Assembly (NCBI GenBank): GCA_963942565.1
Contig: OZ012684.1
Location: 94,809,063 to 94,873,062, forward strand
Reading direction: 5' to 3'
From: Maea johnstoni
Lineage: Eukaryota; Annelida; Polychaeta; Spionida; Magelonidae
DNA length: 64,000 nucleotides
The notes beneath the pieces were generated by a model. The model did no database searches and was not told the DNA's origin. It saw only the letters and a program-made list of their open reading frames with translations. Position numbers and translations under genes: made by a program. This document shows, piece after piece, positions 21,691-38,775 of the stretch. Within the stretch, counting starts at the first letter, position 1. The number at the start of each line of letters is the position of its first letter.

Positions 21691-23283
21691 TACAAACTCA
21701 TTAAAGCTTGTCCTTTGGAGTAGTACTACTTTCTATCCCATGTCCATCTGTGTTTGATGCCAGTGATGAGTTATGGTTTTGCCCCGAGGTCAGCGCTGCC
21801 CACATCTATCAGGCCAGAGAGGAACCAATACGGACACGTGCACGGCTCACACAACCTGGATCTACTGCCATTGATGTATCCATATGCATTTTGAAATTAA
21901 TCATTCGGTCATTAATATTCTTCACCTAAAATATTGATATGATCCTTAAGTAAAATGAAATCGATATAGGTATTAATATATAAGCAACTATCTTGAATTA
22001 AAGTGTATTTTGATTTCAACATATTGGTAGCTTGTTCTATAGTAATTATTCCATTATATGCCATGTTTTATTCTCAATATGTTTGTAGAAATGTCATTTT
22101 AGGACTCGTCAGGCAACTCAACAATACCAAACATACAATAAGATTAGAGGAAATAATGCGAGTATTACTATCGATGGAACTTTGTTTGGTCAATCATCTT
22201 GTCTTGAAGCTGAACCTCGTCTAACTAATGGAATACACAACGATACGTGAATTGGCACGACTACGTGAGAAATCAGGTCTAACTACACGGACCACATTTC
22301 ACCCTATACGGCAGCAACCCTCCCTCTGAATGATACAGTGACCTGCTCATTAATACCACTACATATAGAAAGCAGGATTAGCTATATAACCCACACTTGG
22401 CCGCCAAAAGGGCATAAACAATCTCAGTATCACAGCGCACACATGACTGGCGTTAGGCGCCAGGCTAAATAGTGCAATAAATGATTGTCAGACTATGAAA
22501 CAAGCTCAATAAGTCTGACCTTGGCGCGTGTATTAGAGCATGACTCCAACTTTGGCAACTTTCAGCAGCTGTAGATGATGACATATTACCACACAATAGT
22601 GCATTCAGAACAAGTCTTTTTAACATGTCCTTTATTAGTTAATATTCACTGATTTCAGAAGGGCAGTATTGAATCTCTCTGTCCAGCTAATAACTTCTAA
22701 AAACAAGAATCTTGTGTCGATTGACTGAACAAAAATATAACTAGAAAACTCTTTGGAAAAGTTGGCTAAACTATGAATGCGTGAGGAGATTTGTTCCCAA
22801 TCTGGCACTGGCTGGAAGCCATAAGCCATGTTATGGCTGAAATGAGTGGAAAACAGATCAGGAAGCTTACCAAAAGCAACACATCAGAACGACTGGCTTT
22901 ATTTTCACATGCCGGGCCTGTGTCTGACAAGGAACTATCCTGTAGAACACAGGGCGCTTGTCTATTCCATTACTGCCTATCACTACTACAGCAGGCAGTC
23001 GGTGGCTATCTGGCCAGCGCCGCGCTACTACACCGATCAACAAACAGCGTTACGACATCATGCCGCAAATCAGTGAGAGGCACGCAGCGCAGCCTCTCCC
23101 AATTACTGCCAGCGCCACCTAGTCCTACCGTTAGAGCGGCACCATCAATTTCATACCAGCTCCATCTCAATAGAGTAACGCTAGATCACGCCGCAGATAT
23201 CAAAAGAAGATTTGACTGAAAATATCTTTTTAAGAGTGTAGCTTGACATGATTTAGTGTAAAGGTATACTTGCGGTTAATACC
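21691..23283. other. Intergenic, one unassigned frame
   Basis: The longest frame (142 codons, 22791-23219, starts with TTG; first ATG near 22830) is Ser/Arg/Leu-rich with no recognised domain. No gene is supported. Confidence 0.35.
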
Positions 23284-23852
23284 ATGTCTGACACTAATAT
23301 GTCAAGCTTCATGGCAGTAAACAACAAACTACATGAGATTCATCCACAGTTGGGTCTTTGGCCTGGAGGTTCTCGAATCATTAGGCGTGAGGAGAGTGTT
23401 TTAACAAGAATTCGAATTGGTCACATTCATTTGACTCACTGCTTCCTTTTGAAAGAGGAAGATCCTCCCCAATGTATAGCGTGTGATTGTCATTTGATTG
23501 TCAAGTATATTTTATTTGATTGTGTCGATTTTATTGAGTCCAGAAATAGACATTTTAATGTAAATACCTTTAAGGAACTCTTCGAAAAGTTTCCTCCAGA
23601 CAGCATTTTATCTTATTTACATGAGATTGGTCTGTTTTACAGATTATAAAATATTTTAAGAATTCAGTTTCTTTTGAAACACCTTTGTTTACACCACTTA
23701 TAGTCTAAAACTGTTCATTGTTTTGTAAATATTTTTACTTATTTATTGCTTAGTTATTGTTTTTAACTACAACAAAGGACCATTGTTTTACACAGTTTTT
23801 TTATGGCACTAAATGGCCTTTGTGCCTTTAAGTAATCATTCATTCATTCATA
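23284..23852 (+). mobile_element. I/Nimb-like LINE, 3' end only
   Basis: 121 codons (23284-23649) match the C-terminal end of LINE ORF2 proteins that carry RNase H. NNKLHEIHPQLGLWP and RREESVLTRIRIGHIHLTH are followed by a Cys-His knuckle region (Cys64, Cys67, Cys80) and the typical end IGLFYRL. The expected His of the knuckle, in V-K-H-I-L, is Tyr75 here, a decay sign or family variant. A 200-bp 3' UTR and an ATTC-repeat tail at 23838-23852 follow. The RT and RNase H parts are absent, so it is a short 5'-truncated copy. It is a third LINE family in the window. Confidence 0.85.
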
Positions 23853-26800
23853 AGTTTCCCTATTTCGGTAGAATGTCAATAAGGTTCAAAAGACTTGGTA
23901 CCTACTCCATGCTGGAAATAAATAGGTAGGGTAGGTGGGAAAAAAATTGCAAAAAGTATTCACAAGGCAATTCCAGTAATTTCTCTATATTTGTGCACGG
24001 CGCACCAGTTTTGCCTCTAAAGATATTAAGATACAGAGGATTTTCAGGTCCTCGGTCTTACTGCATGTGGCTTTTCAAGGCCTGGGTATTTAGCGTAGAT
24101 ACATTCATATAATACATCCTTTCCTTCTCCGTCATCATACCTATGCATGGTCATCACTGGTCCTACAGGTAAAACAGCGCCATTACATGTCTGTGAGGCA
24201 AAACCACATGGAACCGTTACAGACAGACACATGAATTGGTTTGGAATTAACATAACATATGGCATCAGTCAATGTATGCAATATCTGGGAAATAATATAG
24301 TATTTTAACACAGACCTGCATGCAGCATATCGATTAGCATATTAAGAGTATCAATCAAATGTGCTGAAGTTATTGGATTCCCATTTATCATCAAGCATTT
24401 CTCCTTGAACCTGTGCTTGGACAAAATGAAAATATCGATATAAAAGTAATATTATCGCCCACCGATGCATTTTAATTAAAATTGAGCATCGCAGGTACCA
24501 GTCCTGTATTTGGCAGAGTTGACAGGTTTCTTTAGAACCATCAATCATGCGTGCCATGTCCTTGTACACGAGCTGATCCGGATGATTATCGCGATAGCAT
24601 CATTGTGCATTGTAGTTATAGAGCGTGTATTTCATAACGATTTTTGCAGAATACAAATGCATGCTATGGTAAGAGTTTCCGACGGACTCATTAATATTAC
24701 AAAGGTCCTGCATAAGCAAAGAGAGGCTGTAGCCAGACAATGTGCTGGTATGTAAATACAAGAGAGAAATATCTTCCCTAGTCATAGGTATATGTCTGTA
24801 TTTCAGCAGCGTGCTGTCAGGCTAACTATGTGATTGTCTACCACTGAGGGGAGGCACTCTCATGAGAACCTAGCGAGCAATGTTGATAGCAGTTTATCCA
24901 TTACATAGTGCAGGACTTTGGTAGATGCTTTAGGGATTAAATGGTCAATTCAAAACGTGAATTTGTAGAGCTAAATGAACTAATACAATACTACTTCACC
25001 ACTGTCACGACGTTTAAGAAGCATACTTTTAACATAGAAATCAATCGTGCTTATCAACCTCAAGCAATATGATTTGCTATGCGAAAACAAACTTACACGG
25101 CTGTGGCAGAACTTTAAAGGGTCTTACACAGGTAAAAGTTAACGGCCCTGTACACGTTTAAACATGCCCTCTCTGTGCAGAATAATGCAGGTATATAACG
25201 GGCATGTCACAAATTGCCCGTTACATGTCCATTGGGCAGTGTTAACAGGCCTCTTACATTTCCGTTTCAGGCCTGTACGGATCTGTGAATTCAAAGTTTC
25301 AAAAATTACAAAACTAAGGTGCAGCCGACTAAGATTGACCGATATTAGATTTAAAGATAGTACTCTTTTGCACGTATATGCAAAGGTGTGACAAACCTGC
25401 ATCAGACGACCTTAAACACATGTTCACCCAATACTAACTTTCAAACAGAACGGGACATTAAGTACAAAGGGTACTTATTGTGAAATGGCATATGGGTTAC
25501 TCTTACGCTCTAACGTTTAAGATTTTACAAGTATTTCATTATCTTTATTATTTGATATGATTTTGATTTAACCCGTCATCATCGTATACTGAGAATTGAG
25601 CAGAACCTGGAAAAGATCGGAACTCTGCTCAGAAAGATACCCTGAATGACACTTTGACATCCTTTTCAAGGTACATAGAAGAGCACTGTGGGTGCCAGAG
25701 GCTACCATAATCTTACCTGCATCCGCACAACACATATGTGCTGTCAGGTAACTCCAGACATATCCAGATGGGGAAGAGAAACATCCAGTAAGTTACAGTC
25801 CAGGTACTTGGTACTAATAACGACCTCAGCTTATACGCTAACCTAGAGCTGGAACCGTTTCCATGCTTCATTAATTAATAAGTTATTTACTATTGAATGA
25901 TATGTACCCATTGTTATATGTATCGATTGCAAAGCTAGATGGCTGCAACAAAACACACATTTCCCTATTGTGTTGTATATGTCAGCTCCCTACCGAGCTA
26001 AGTGGCTATATTTATCACTTTCAACAACAATGAGGGAATCCTGTGGCCGCCTTTGATGCCCTCTACACTGTTTTAGAAGAACTTAAATCTTAAAGCAATA
26101 CAGTGAGACAAATGTCTATCTAAGGGTGGCATTCCATCACGTTATTTGCTTAGGGTTACTTGGTTAAATCCTCCAGGGGATACCCATCCAGTGCTAAGGT
26201 AAGGTCTGGTCCACTTTCGCTACGACCAATGAGGCAGACCATACCAAACGATCAGTCCGTTACCCTGAGAATAGGACATGAGCACAACGCTTCTATCCAT
26301 ACTACAGTACAGTGCCTGAGGGTGTAACCTCCACTATATCTCACGAGAAGGAATTCCTCTGGGGAGAAAGATATACATAGATGAACAGATGATGGGAGCA
26401 GAGTGTACCTTATGCTTAATAAAACAGAGTCGACATTATTTACAGCTATAGGATGATTTTCATGGCAACCCTAGGCGGCCTATATTAATATGATGTTTAA
26501 GTCAGTGTGTTTAAGTAAAGCTAGACTCATATGAAAAGATGATTGAAAAGTTTTACAATTTATAATATCTGACCTGTGATTTCTGCTCTATCCTCTCTAT
26601 CTATGCTATCGTTTTAACATGAGTTTATGCTCATACATATATGGACCGGAAATGTTGGTCCCGTTTAACTACTTGACTGTAGACAACCTATACTGAGACA
26701 CCTATACGCCTATATATTATGAATCGGGCATGGATAAAACACACCCCCAGTCACAAGAACTGTCACATAACTATATCTGTCTCTAGCATGACCTGTATTC

Positions 26801-27383
26801 AGGTCGTCCGCATCACATCAGTGAATACCTATAGTATAGCCGGCAATGGTGCTTAGGAATTAGAAACTAGTTTACCCAATACTTGATCAAGAGCAAAGTG
26901 ATTTAGTAATGCCATTACAATGTCCGGAAGTGGCTTCACACTTCAATACATCACTGGCGTGAAAGAATACACGATAGAGGTATGTATTGTGGTTTCCTAA
27001 GAAGTGTTCGCCATGTATCCGGAGCTGGCACCCCAGCAACTATTAACCATGCGAAGAGGAGATTGATAAGCAATTCCCCTGATTACATAACATATATGTT
27101 CACAAGTGTGTGTGTGTTCATGTATACTCTGTAATTTTACTTGCTAAATATGGAGGAAACGACGTAAACTTTCATCTGCCTCGCCACATTTTACAGAAAG
27201 TCAACGGTGTACGAACTGATCGGACTATTTTGTGAACACGTGATTATCCGACCCAACCAGACGTGGATGAAACTGCAATGTCATAACTCGTGTTAATCCA
27301 TTTCCCACGGCGATTCTTATTGTTTTCTCTGAGAGTTTCCGTATCAATCACAATTTGTCAGCCTGGAAGTTTTGTGTTGCAAA
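23853..27383. other. Intergenic, no gene seen
   Basis: Several 60-90 codon frames (24044-24265, 24351-24569, 24510-24755, 25139-25402) are unrecognised and overlap each other on both strands. A small hairpin, TAACGGGC..GCCCGTTA, lies at about 25196-25226. Confidence 0.35.
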
Positions 27384-27527
27384 ATGATGAAAATCTTAGC
27401 ATGGACGATATCGATTCTCGCTACTTATCATCAATTATCTGAATTATATCAATGTGAAGATTATCTTACATTTTACAAGATTGATGGAGAGAAAACAAAT
27501 GCACCATTTTCATCAAACAAATTATAA
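27384..27527 (+). CDS. Small candidate secreted peptide or signal-peptide exon
   Basis: A 47-codon frame starting with two ATGs. Residues 1-23 (MMKILAWTISILATYHQLSE and LYQ) have a Lys3 followed by a hydrophobic core of about 12 residues, as in a secretory signal peptide. The rest, from CEDYLTFYKIDGEKTN to a TAA, has one Cys and resembles the start of a secreted domain. An AAT followed by GTGAAG inside the frame could be a donor. No family is recognised. The start context (CAAAATGA) is acceptable. It may be a first exon or chance. Confidence 0.25.
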   Translation: MMKILAWTISILATYHQLSELYQCEDYLTFYKIDGEKTNAPFSSNKL

Positions 27528-30290
<2,763 letters not shown>

Positions 30291-32362
30291 TCATCTACAT
30301 CATCATAAAACACACTTTCATAGGTAGCCTAAATATGGTACGTCAGCGTCTATATCATTATGAAAACACACTTTCATAGGTAGCCTAAATATGGTACGTC
30401 AGCGTCTATATCATTATGAAAACACACTTTCATAGGTAGCCTAAATATGGTACGTCAGCGTCTATATCATTATGAAAACACACTTTCATAGGCAGCCTAA
30501 ATATGGTACGTCAGCGTCTACGTCATTATGAAAACATACTTTCATAGGTAGTCTAACCATGGTACGTCAGCGTCTACATCATCATAAAAACACACATACA
30601 TAGGTAGCCTAACCACGGTACGTCAGCGTCTATGTCATCATGAAAACACACATACATAGGTAGCCTAACCATGGTACGTCAGAGTCTATATTATCATGAA
30701 AACACACATACATAGGTAACCTAACCACGGTACGTCAGCGTCTACGTCATCATGAAAACACACATACATAGATAGCCTAACCATGGTACGTCAGAGTCTA
30801 TATTATCATGAAAACACACATACATAGGTAGCCTAACCACGGTATGTCAGAGTCTATATTATCATGAAAACACACATACATAGGTCGCCTAACCACGGTA
30901 CGTCAGTGTCTACGTCATCATAAAAACACACATACATAGGTCGCTTAACCACTGTACGTCAGTGTCTACGTCATCATAAAAACACACATACATAGGTCGC
31001 CTAACCACGGTACGTCAGCGTCTACATCATCATAAAAACACACATACATAGGTCGCCTAACCACGATACGTCAGCGTCTACATCATCATAAAAACACACA
31101 TTCATTGGTAGCCTAACCACGGTACGTCAGCGTCTACGTCATCATAAAAACACACATTCATTGGTAGCCTAACCACGGTACGTCAGCGTCTACGTCATCA
31201 TAAAAACACACATACATAGGTCGCCTAACCACGGTACGTCAGCGTCTATATTATCATGAAAACACACATACATAGGTAGCCTAACCACGGTACGTCAGTG
31301 TCTACGTCATCATAAAAACACACATACATAGGTCGCCTAACCACGGTACGTCAGCGTCTACGTCATCATGAAAACACACATACATAGGCAGCCTAACCAC
31401 GGTACGTCAGCGTCTACGTCATCATAAAAACACACATACATAGGTAGCCTAACCACGGTACGTCAGCGTCTACGTCATCATGAAAACACACATACATAGG
31501 TCGCCTAACCACGGTACGTCAGCGTCTACGTCATCATGAAAACACACATACATAGGTAGCCTTACCACGGTACGTCAGTGTCTATATTATCATGAAACAC
31601 ACATACATAGGTAGCCTAACCATGGTACGTCATCGTCTACATCATCATAAAAACACACATACATGGGCAGCCTAACCACGGTACGTCAGTGTCTACATCA
31701 TCATGAAAACACACATACATAGGCAGCCTAACCACGGTACGTCAGCGTCTACGTCATCATGAACACACTTTCATAGGTAGCCTAACCACGATACGTCAGT
31801 GTCTACGTCATCATGAAAACACACATACATAGGTCGCCTAACCACGGTACGTCAGTGTCTACGTCATCATAAAAACACACATACATAGGTAGTCTAACCA
31901 CTGTACGTCAGTGTCTACGTCATCATAAAAACACACATACATAGGTAGCCTAACCACGGTACGTCAGCGTCTACGTCATCATGAAAACACACATACATAG
32001 GTCGCCTAACCACGGTACGTCAGTGTCTACGTCATCATGAAAACACACATACATAGGTCGCCTAACCACGGTACGTCAGTGTCTACGTCATCATAAAAAC
32101 ACACATACATAGGTAGTCTAACCACTGTACGTCAGTGTCTACGTCATCATAAAAACACACATACATAGGTAGCCTAACCACGGTACGTCAGCGTCTACAT
32201 CATTATGAAAACACACATACATAGGTAGCCTAACCATGGTACGTCAGCGTCTACGTCATCATAAAAACACACATACATAGGTAGTCTAACCACTGTACGT
32301 CAGTGTTCACGTCATCATAAAAACACACATACATAGGTAGCCTAACCACGGTACGTCAGAGT
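30291..32362. repeat. 56-bp minisatellite, about 37 copies
   Basis: Units contain ACACACATACATAGGTAGCC, TAACCACGGTACGTCAGCGT and CTACGTCATCATAAAA in that order, 56 bp in all. The first four or five copies use CACTTTC and AAATATGG variants and are nearly identical to each other; later copies use CATACATAGG and ACCACGG. Each unit has two ACGTCA motifs about 12 bp apart, like CREB/ATF half-sites. No coding frame. Confidence 0.98.
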
Positions 32363-33463
32363 GGCAATACTGGATGATTACTTGCTAGAGGTAATCTTGA
32401 TATGTGCCACTTCAAGGAATGCAGAAACAGGAATATACACGTATCCTACTACACGAAGTCAAGATGGCTTTCACAATAACAAGTCAACACAGAACTGCAA
32501 TTAGATTTGCATTATTTACAGTTTAAATTAAAGACGGTTACTGTTATTTACATACAATCAGTATATATCGACAGTCACATATCCACGTCATCTATATCAT
32601 TTGTATTCTATGGTTTGTTATTCATATTCCATGTTTTATTTTACTGTCTCTAACAGTGGTTGTAATGGCATCTTATTGAGTTCCAGCACAGGTTAAATGA
32701 AATGGTCTTTTCCAACTGTTGACCCGATGGTCCTTATGCATAGAATGGACTAGACAAAATACTGTGGCAGTTTACCTGCCAACAACTATTGCGATTTGTG
32801 CCTTTGTACAACTATGTCGCTGTTCCTCGGGAACAGCGTTTGTATCAGAATGCTGGAGGGGTAAGACCTGATTGTGAGAGTGTAGAACGTCTGTCTTCTA
32901 GATTAAAACAAGCGGTACACGGTGTACCACGATAGCTCCACCATTCCGCCATCGTTTAACTCCCATCCACATACCGTCAACTGGCCCGCCGCCCGCCGCC
33001 GGGTCAGGCCGGTCCACGTGTGCGCGCCCACCAGGGTCTAGCCTTAAAAACTGTCAAACAAACCCAGAATAACGTAAGCAAGCTCCGCAGCCCGGATATG
33101 ACCTTATTTCCGCCCGCCTTATCAAGCCAGAGGACATTTAGAAGAAGAGGCCCCATAGGGAAGATAGCGACTGCCATCCAATTTAATGCAATAAGCTTAG
33201 CAATATAAACGTGGGCTTAGCTTTTACGTGTTATAGTTCAGCGTACGATAAGGTCACATGACCTATCAATTAATCAGTTTGTGGAATATTCGACATCTGG
33301 GTGGTTGGAATACATATAATTCGCGCTTTCGAAAAGAGCGAAGACATGGCCGGCGAATTTTCATGTTGCCATGCATTAATCACGTGGAGTCCACACTTAA
33401 GTTCTAAAGACCACCTTTACAGCCCTTTCATCCCTAGATCTAGGCATGAAGCAATCAAACGAT
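32363..33463. other. Intergenic, no gene seen
   Basis: A CCGCCGCCCGCCGCCGGGTC patch at about 32984-33003 is locally GC-rich. Frames at 33020-33208 and 33301-33525 are unrecognised. Confidence 0.4.
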
Positions 33464-33802
33464 TTCAACCCATCGCAAAATCCTTATTTTGCAACAGATT
33501 TAGTAGAAAATGTACGGGGAGGTAGAATGTATTGCTGCGATTCTAAAGATCTAAACTACTTTTAAATTGACCCACGGAATAGGGAGTAAATACGTTTTTT
33601 TAGCTTGAACATAAAGGCCAGCTTTTCCCTCTACTCTCATCATGATTGTTGGTAATTTAACAATTTAAAACCCATCACAAAATCTTTATTTTCCAACAGA
33701 TTTAAGAGAGAATTGATGAGCTCTTTCAAAATTAATGGGCCGGTATAATAAATCATGTCTGTTCTCATGATCTAAACCACTTTAAAATTGACCCACGGAA
33801 AG
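33464..33802. repeat. Diverged direct duplication, about 200-bp period
   Basis: 33470-33578 and 33668-33802 share CCCATC.CAAAATC.TTATTT, CAACAGATTTA, GATCTAAAC.ACTTT and AAATTGACCCACGGAA in the same order. Confidence 0.7.
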
Positions 33803-34733
33803 GCGTGTAGTGACAGAGAACTTGAGTTTTATTGTGAACGTGATAACCATCGCGCAGGGCAGTTGCGATCAGCTGTTCAGTGTTCTGAAGCGCCAGCAAG
33901 CGACGCCAATAGAGGGCGCGTTCTCCACTTAACGCGTAACTCGGCGAGACCGGAAGCGGCCCACGAGATTTACGGCCTTCAGAGCGGCCGTGTTCGCATA
34001 CCATGGGCCGACGAATCGGCCATGGAACTAGAAAATCAAATAATGTACGAAAATGAATCACCTTACAGTTGAAAAGAGATTATTTTACAATCTCTGCAGC
34101 GTTTATTATTTCCCATTCCGCTGCTAAACGGTACATTTACGTCTAAATTGTGACATACAGTAAAAGCCTTCGAAGTGACCACCCCTATAATTGGCCATCC
34201 CTCTAAAGTCCCACACTAACTTTTTCCCATCAATTTTGTTGTTAAGGGTACATTGCAACTCCCTTTCATTTTTCGAGAGAAATTTGTGTGCTATAATATC
34301 ACTTATTGACGATTGACATACAAATGAAGACGAAAACGAATTTGTCAATACCACAGCTCTCTCGTACACTTACTGTGTTTAATTAAGGTACTAGTATACG
34401 AATCCAACCATCATTTTCTAACAACTTATCTGCAGGCAACTACTTTTTAGAGAGGGGCATCTCGAAACTATGTATCTTGCATCCATACTATTTTTTTTTC
34501 ATATGAACTACACATCTCATCGATGAACTTGGAAAATAGATTATAAATCATGTATCTTAATTATTAACTCAACTACTGGAATAAAAGTGGCTTTTTGTAC
34601 TTCATTGTATCGCTGATAAAAAATGCTAGTTGCAGCAAAGCATTATGAAATAGTTCACAGTACCCGACCCCTCTTATATTAGAGTGAGTCAGATGAGTTC
34701 AGCACTAGCCTTCCCGCCTAGAGCACGCCCTGT
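33803..34733. other. Intergenic with a GC-rich patch and small hairpin
   Basis: 33850-34025 is CpG-rich and open on both strands (98 and 94 codons), with no recognised domain. CCATGGGCCG..CGGCCATGG at about 34003-34026 can form a bulged hairpin. Confidence 0.35.
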
Positions 34734-34933
34734 ATGGCATGCCTTTTGCACATTTATTCAACATGTGCAAGGGACATACAACATATTAAAACGGCATGCA
34801 AGGTTGAGGCACGATGTTGGAAAGAGGGGCTAGTTTTCTGAGTTTTAGTATCAACCTGAAAATTGGAGGCAAGATGGTAAAATGGATACAACCTTGGCCC
34901 CAAAATATCCTGTGGTTTTAACATTACATTAAA

Positions 34934-34937
<4 letters not shown>

Positions 34938-35022
<85 letters not shown>
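34938..35022. repeat. (AT)n microsatellite
   Basis: About 85 bp, in the left arm of the inverted repeat. Confidence 0.97.
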
Positions 35023-35288
<266 letters not shown>

Positions 35289-35404
35289 CTTGTGATACCA
35301 GTCAACGAGCATCCGCTAATCTACTCCAAAATCATGAACATATGTTTTGAAAGACTGAAGATATTACTCATTGTCAATTAATATCTGACAACTTTCCCTC
35401 TACT

Positions 35405-36244
<840 letters not shown>

Positions 36245-37084
36245 TTTAATGTAATGTGTCAGACTTAAGTGATGCGCTGTATTATTATATCCCACCCAAC
36301 GAGATATCCTAGCCCGCTACTGAGGAAATTCAACTTGACCCTCTGTCAAAACGATCTAGGGCAGAACGTAGGATATCCAGGATTTAAGTTGAACAGTTGT
36401 ATATGTGAAGTGACTGCGGTCGAAGTGCGCTGCTTAAAATGACTATTAACCTCTCATCTCCCTCTTATGTCATCTCTTGAAAGGACCTTTGTGTGTGCAG
36501 GCCGGCATTGACCCCGAATGTCGGCCAGTAGCAATATCTAGCCAGTTCTTATTGGTGATAAACAGGCAACAGGTACAGGCAGACGCTACTTCTGACTCGC
36601 GATGACGTCGATTCTATGACATATCTGAACTCATAAATATTCATTTTAAAACCACAGGATATTTTGGGGCCAAGGTTGTATCCATTTTACCATCTTGCCT
36701 CCAATTTTCAGGTTGATACTAAAACTCAGAAAACTAGCCCCTCTTTCCAACATCGTGCCTCAACCTTGCATGCCTTTTTAATATGTTGTATGTCCCTTGC
36801 ACATGTTGAATAAGTGTGCAAAAGGCATGCCATAGCCCTGAGTACCACTAAGGCCCAGTTCCTACAGCAGCCAGGGCGCGGCCTGCTGCCAACACGGAAT
36901 GTGTCCCACCACGCCTTCTGCTCCCTGTGCAGGTAGCCATGCATTCACACGACCATATGCCTCCAAACATATCCCCCCAGAGAATCCAACTGTCAACTAA
37001 CAGTCAGTGGAGCAGTTGATAGCCTTTAGGGGGATTATGCAGATGATCGTAACATCCATACTTACGACTCAGTAGCAGTGGGGT

Positions 37085-37291
37085 ATGTGGACAGATACTG
37101 CAAGGTACACCACCAAACTGTAAAGGCTGCTGATCAACTGGTCTATCAGCCGCTGGTACCAATGACGCTGGTAGCAGAGTAGGGATGTGGGCATAGGGGA
37201 CAGATACGGTGAGGTACACCACTGGTGCTTTTAGCTGAGTAGGGCTGGGGGTTAGGGGGACAGATATTCTAAAGCACACCACTGATGCTTG
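37085..37291. repeat. Degenerate tandem repeats
   Basis: GGGGACAGATA..GGTACACCAC and CTGAGTAGGG..GGGG blocks recur at about 37091, 37200 and 37260. Poorly conserved. Confidence 0.4.
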
Positions 37292-37341
37292 GAGAGGGCG
37301 CTATGTCAAATATCAATTATTATCATAATTATTATCATAGC
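37292..37341 (+). mobile_element. Fragment of the 3' end of the 14.5-kb LINE family
   Basis: GGGCGCTATGTCAAATATCA followed by ATTATTATCA units matches the 3' end at 16657-16690. Only the last 50 bases are present. Confidence 0.6.
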
Positions 37342-38189
37342 GGTAGTGTGTCTGGCCCATTTGTTTGGTAGGGAAGCCTCCTTCTGGACACAGACATTGC
37401 CCTAGAGTCCACACCGTCTATACCACTGGTACTAGGAGCTGAGAGGAGGACTGGGGAATATCACAGAGTGTCTGGCTCATCCAAAACTAAGTCAGTGAAG
37501 TGCTTTCCCCTTAAGGCAGCTTACCAGACAGTCAGTCCCTCAGCCAATGAAAACACTAACCGTAGAACCACATCTCATTTCCAAATACAGTTAAACTGTT
37601 TGTTTGAAGAGACATTAGTGATCAAATTAGTCAGGGATATCCAGCAATGGTTGCATGACGGTTTACATCACAAACCATTTGCTTAAAGGATGATTTGTCC
37701 GTGAACTGTTGAACTATAGGTATAGCTGGGGGCTGAGGTGATACCCTGTCATTGCTTGAGTTGGTAGTGCCAGTCATAAAGTGCATTCTCATAACAACTG
37801 AAAATTGTGTTATTTTCAATCAGATATTGATTCTATACTCAAAACCACTCGCTTGATAAAGACAGGACATGCCTGTGTTACAGTTATCGGAGTACCTATG
37901 TATCATCCAGGCTGTTTTATACCAAGGGGAAGAAATTGTTGACACTTCTATATTGGGAACCAATGATTGCGAGTTCTACAAACGGACGAGTCTAGTTATT
38001 GTTTAGCAGAGAATTGAGTGTCCACAATGGCTAATGATACGGTTCTGACCGCCAAAGTCTGCCGGAGTTCTCTATACTAGATAGTGGAAGAATGCAGGTT
38101 ATCACAGTAAGCTAGTCTCCATGGCCTGAGCCATCAGGGAATTTTTAGGAAAACTCCTCGTATTACTAGCTCGGGTCTGTCAACGCTGG
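37342..38189. other. Intergenic, no gene seen
   Basis: Frames at 37468-37686 (+) and 37631-37819 (-) overlap on opposite strands and are unrecognised. Confidence 0.4.
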
Positions 38190-38439
38190 CTCTGCTGTAT
38201 CACTATAGCCAGTGCTATATGTAGTCCGCACAATCAGAGGTATGCTAACCTCTAGATACAATGAGTTAAGTGGAGAGCTAGACCAATAGAGACAAGATGG
38301 TACACCCTAACATGCTCTGCTGTATCACTATAGCCAGTGCTATATGTGGTCCGCACAATCAGAGGTATGTTAACCTCTAGACACAATGAATTAAGTGGAG
38401 AGGTAGACCAATACAGACAAGATGGCACACCCTAACTAT
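38190..38439. repeat. Tandem duplication, two units of about 125 bp
   Basis: CTCTGCTGTATCACTATAGC starts both units (38190 and 38315) and GACAAGATGG.ACACCCTAAC ends them; about 8 differences. A diverged third piece (AACCTCTAGATACAAAGAGT to ACCAATACAGACA) lies at 38728-38775. Confidence 0.9.
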
Positions 38440-38460
38440 GGGGCGCCGTTTGTAACATCT

Positions 38461-38560
38461 GGAATTCTGTCGACAGAATACAATTCTGTCCAACACAATA
38501 CAATTCTGTCCAACACAATACAATTCTGTCCAACAGAATACAATTCAGTCCAACAGAACA
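38461..38560. repeat. 20-bp minisatellite, 4-5 copies
   Basis: Unit CAATTCTGTCCAACACAATA with minor variants. Confidence 0.9.
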
Positions 38561-38775
38561 AACCTGACTCCCAATTTATATCTCATATGCAAGTGTGAAA
38601 ATAGCAATGGAGCCTAATTTCATTACGATTTAGATTCCGAATAGGTAGGCAGAATTCATTAACCAGTCTATATTGAAGATAACGCCACCTCTAGTCAGTG
38701 GAAGATACTATGACATAAGTATGCAAACCTCTAGATACAAAGAGTTAAGTGGAGAGGTAGACCAATACAGACAGC

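Noticed and set aside
33906-33919. CTCF-like motif CCAATAGAGGGCGC
   Set aside because: One mismatch to the consensus, but about one such match is expected by chance in 64 kb on two strands.
33788-34072. Overlapping frames on both strands
   Set aside because: GC-rich DNA lacks stops on both strands; no recognised domain.
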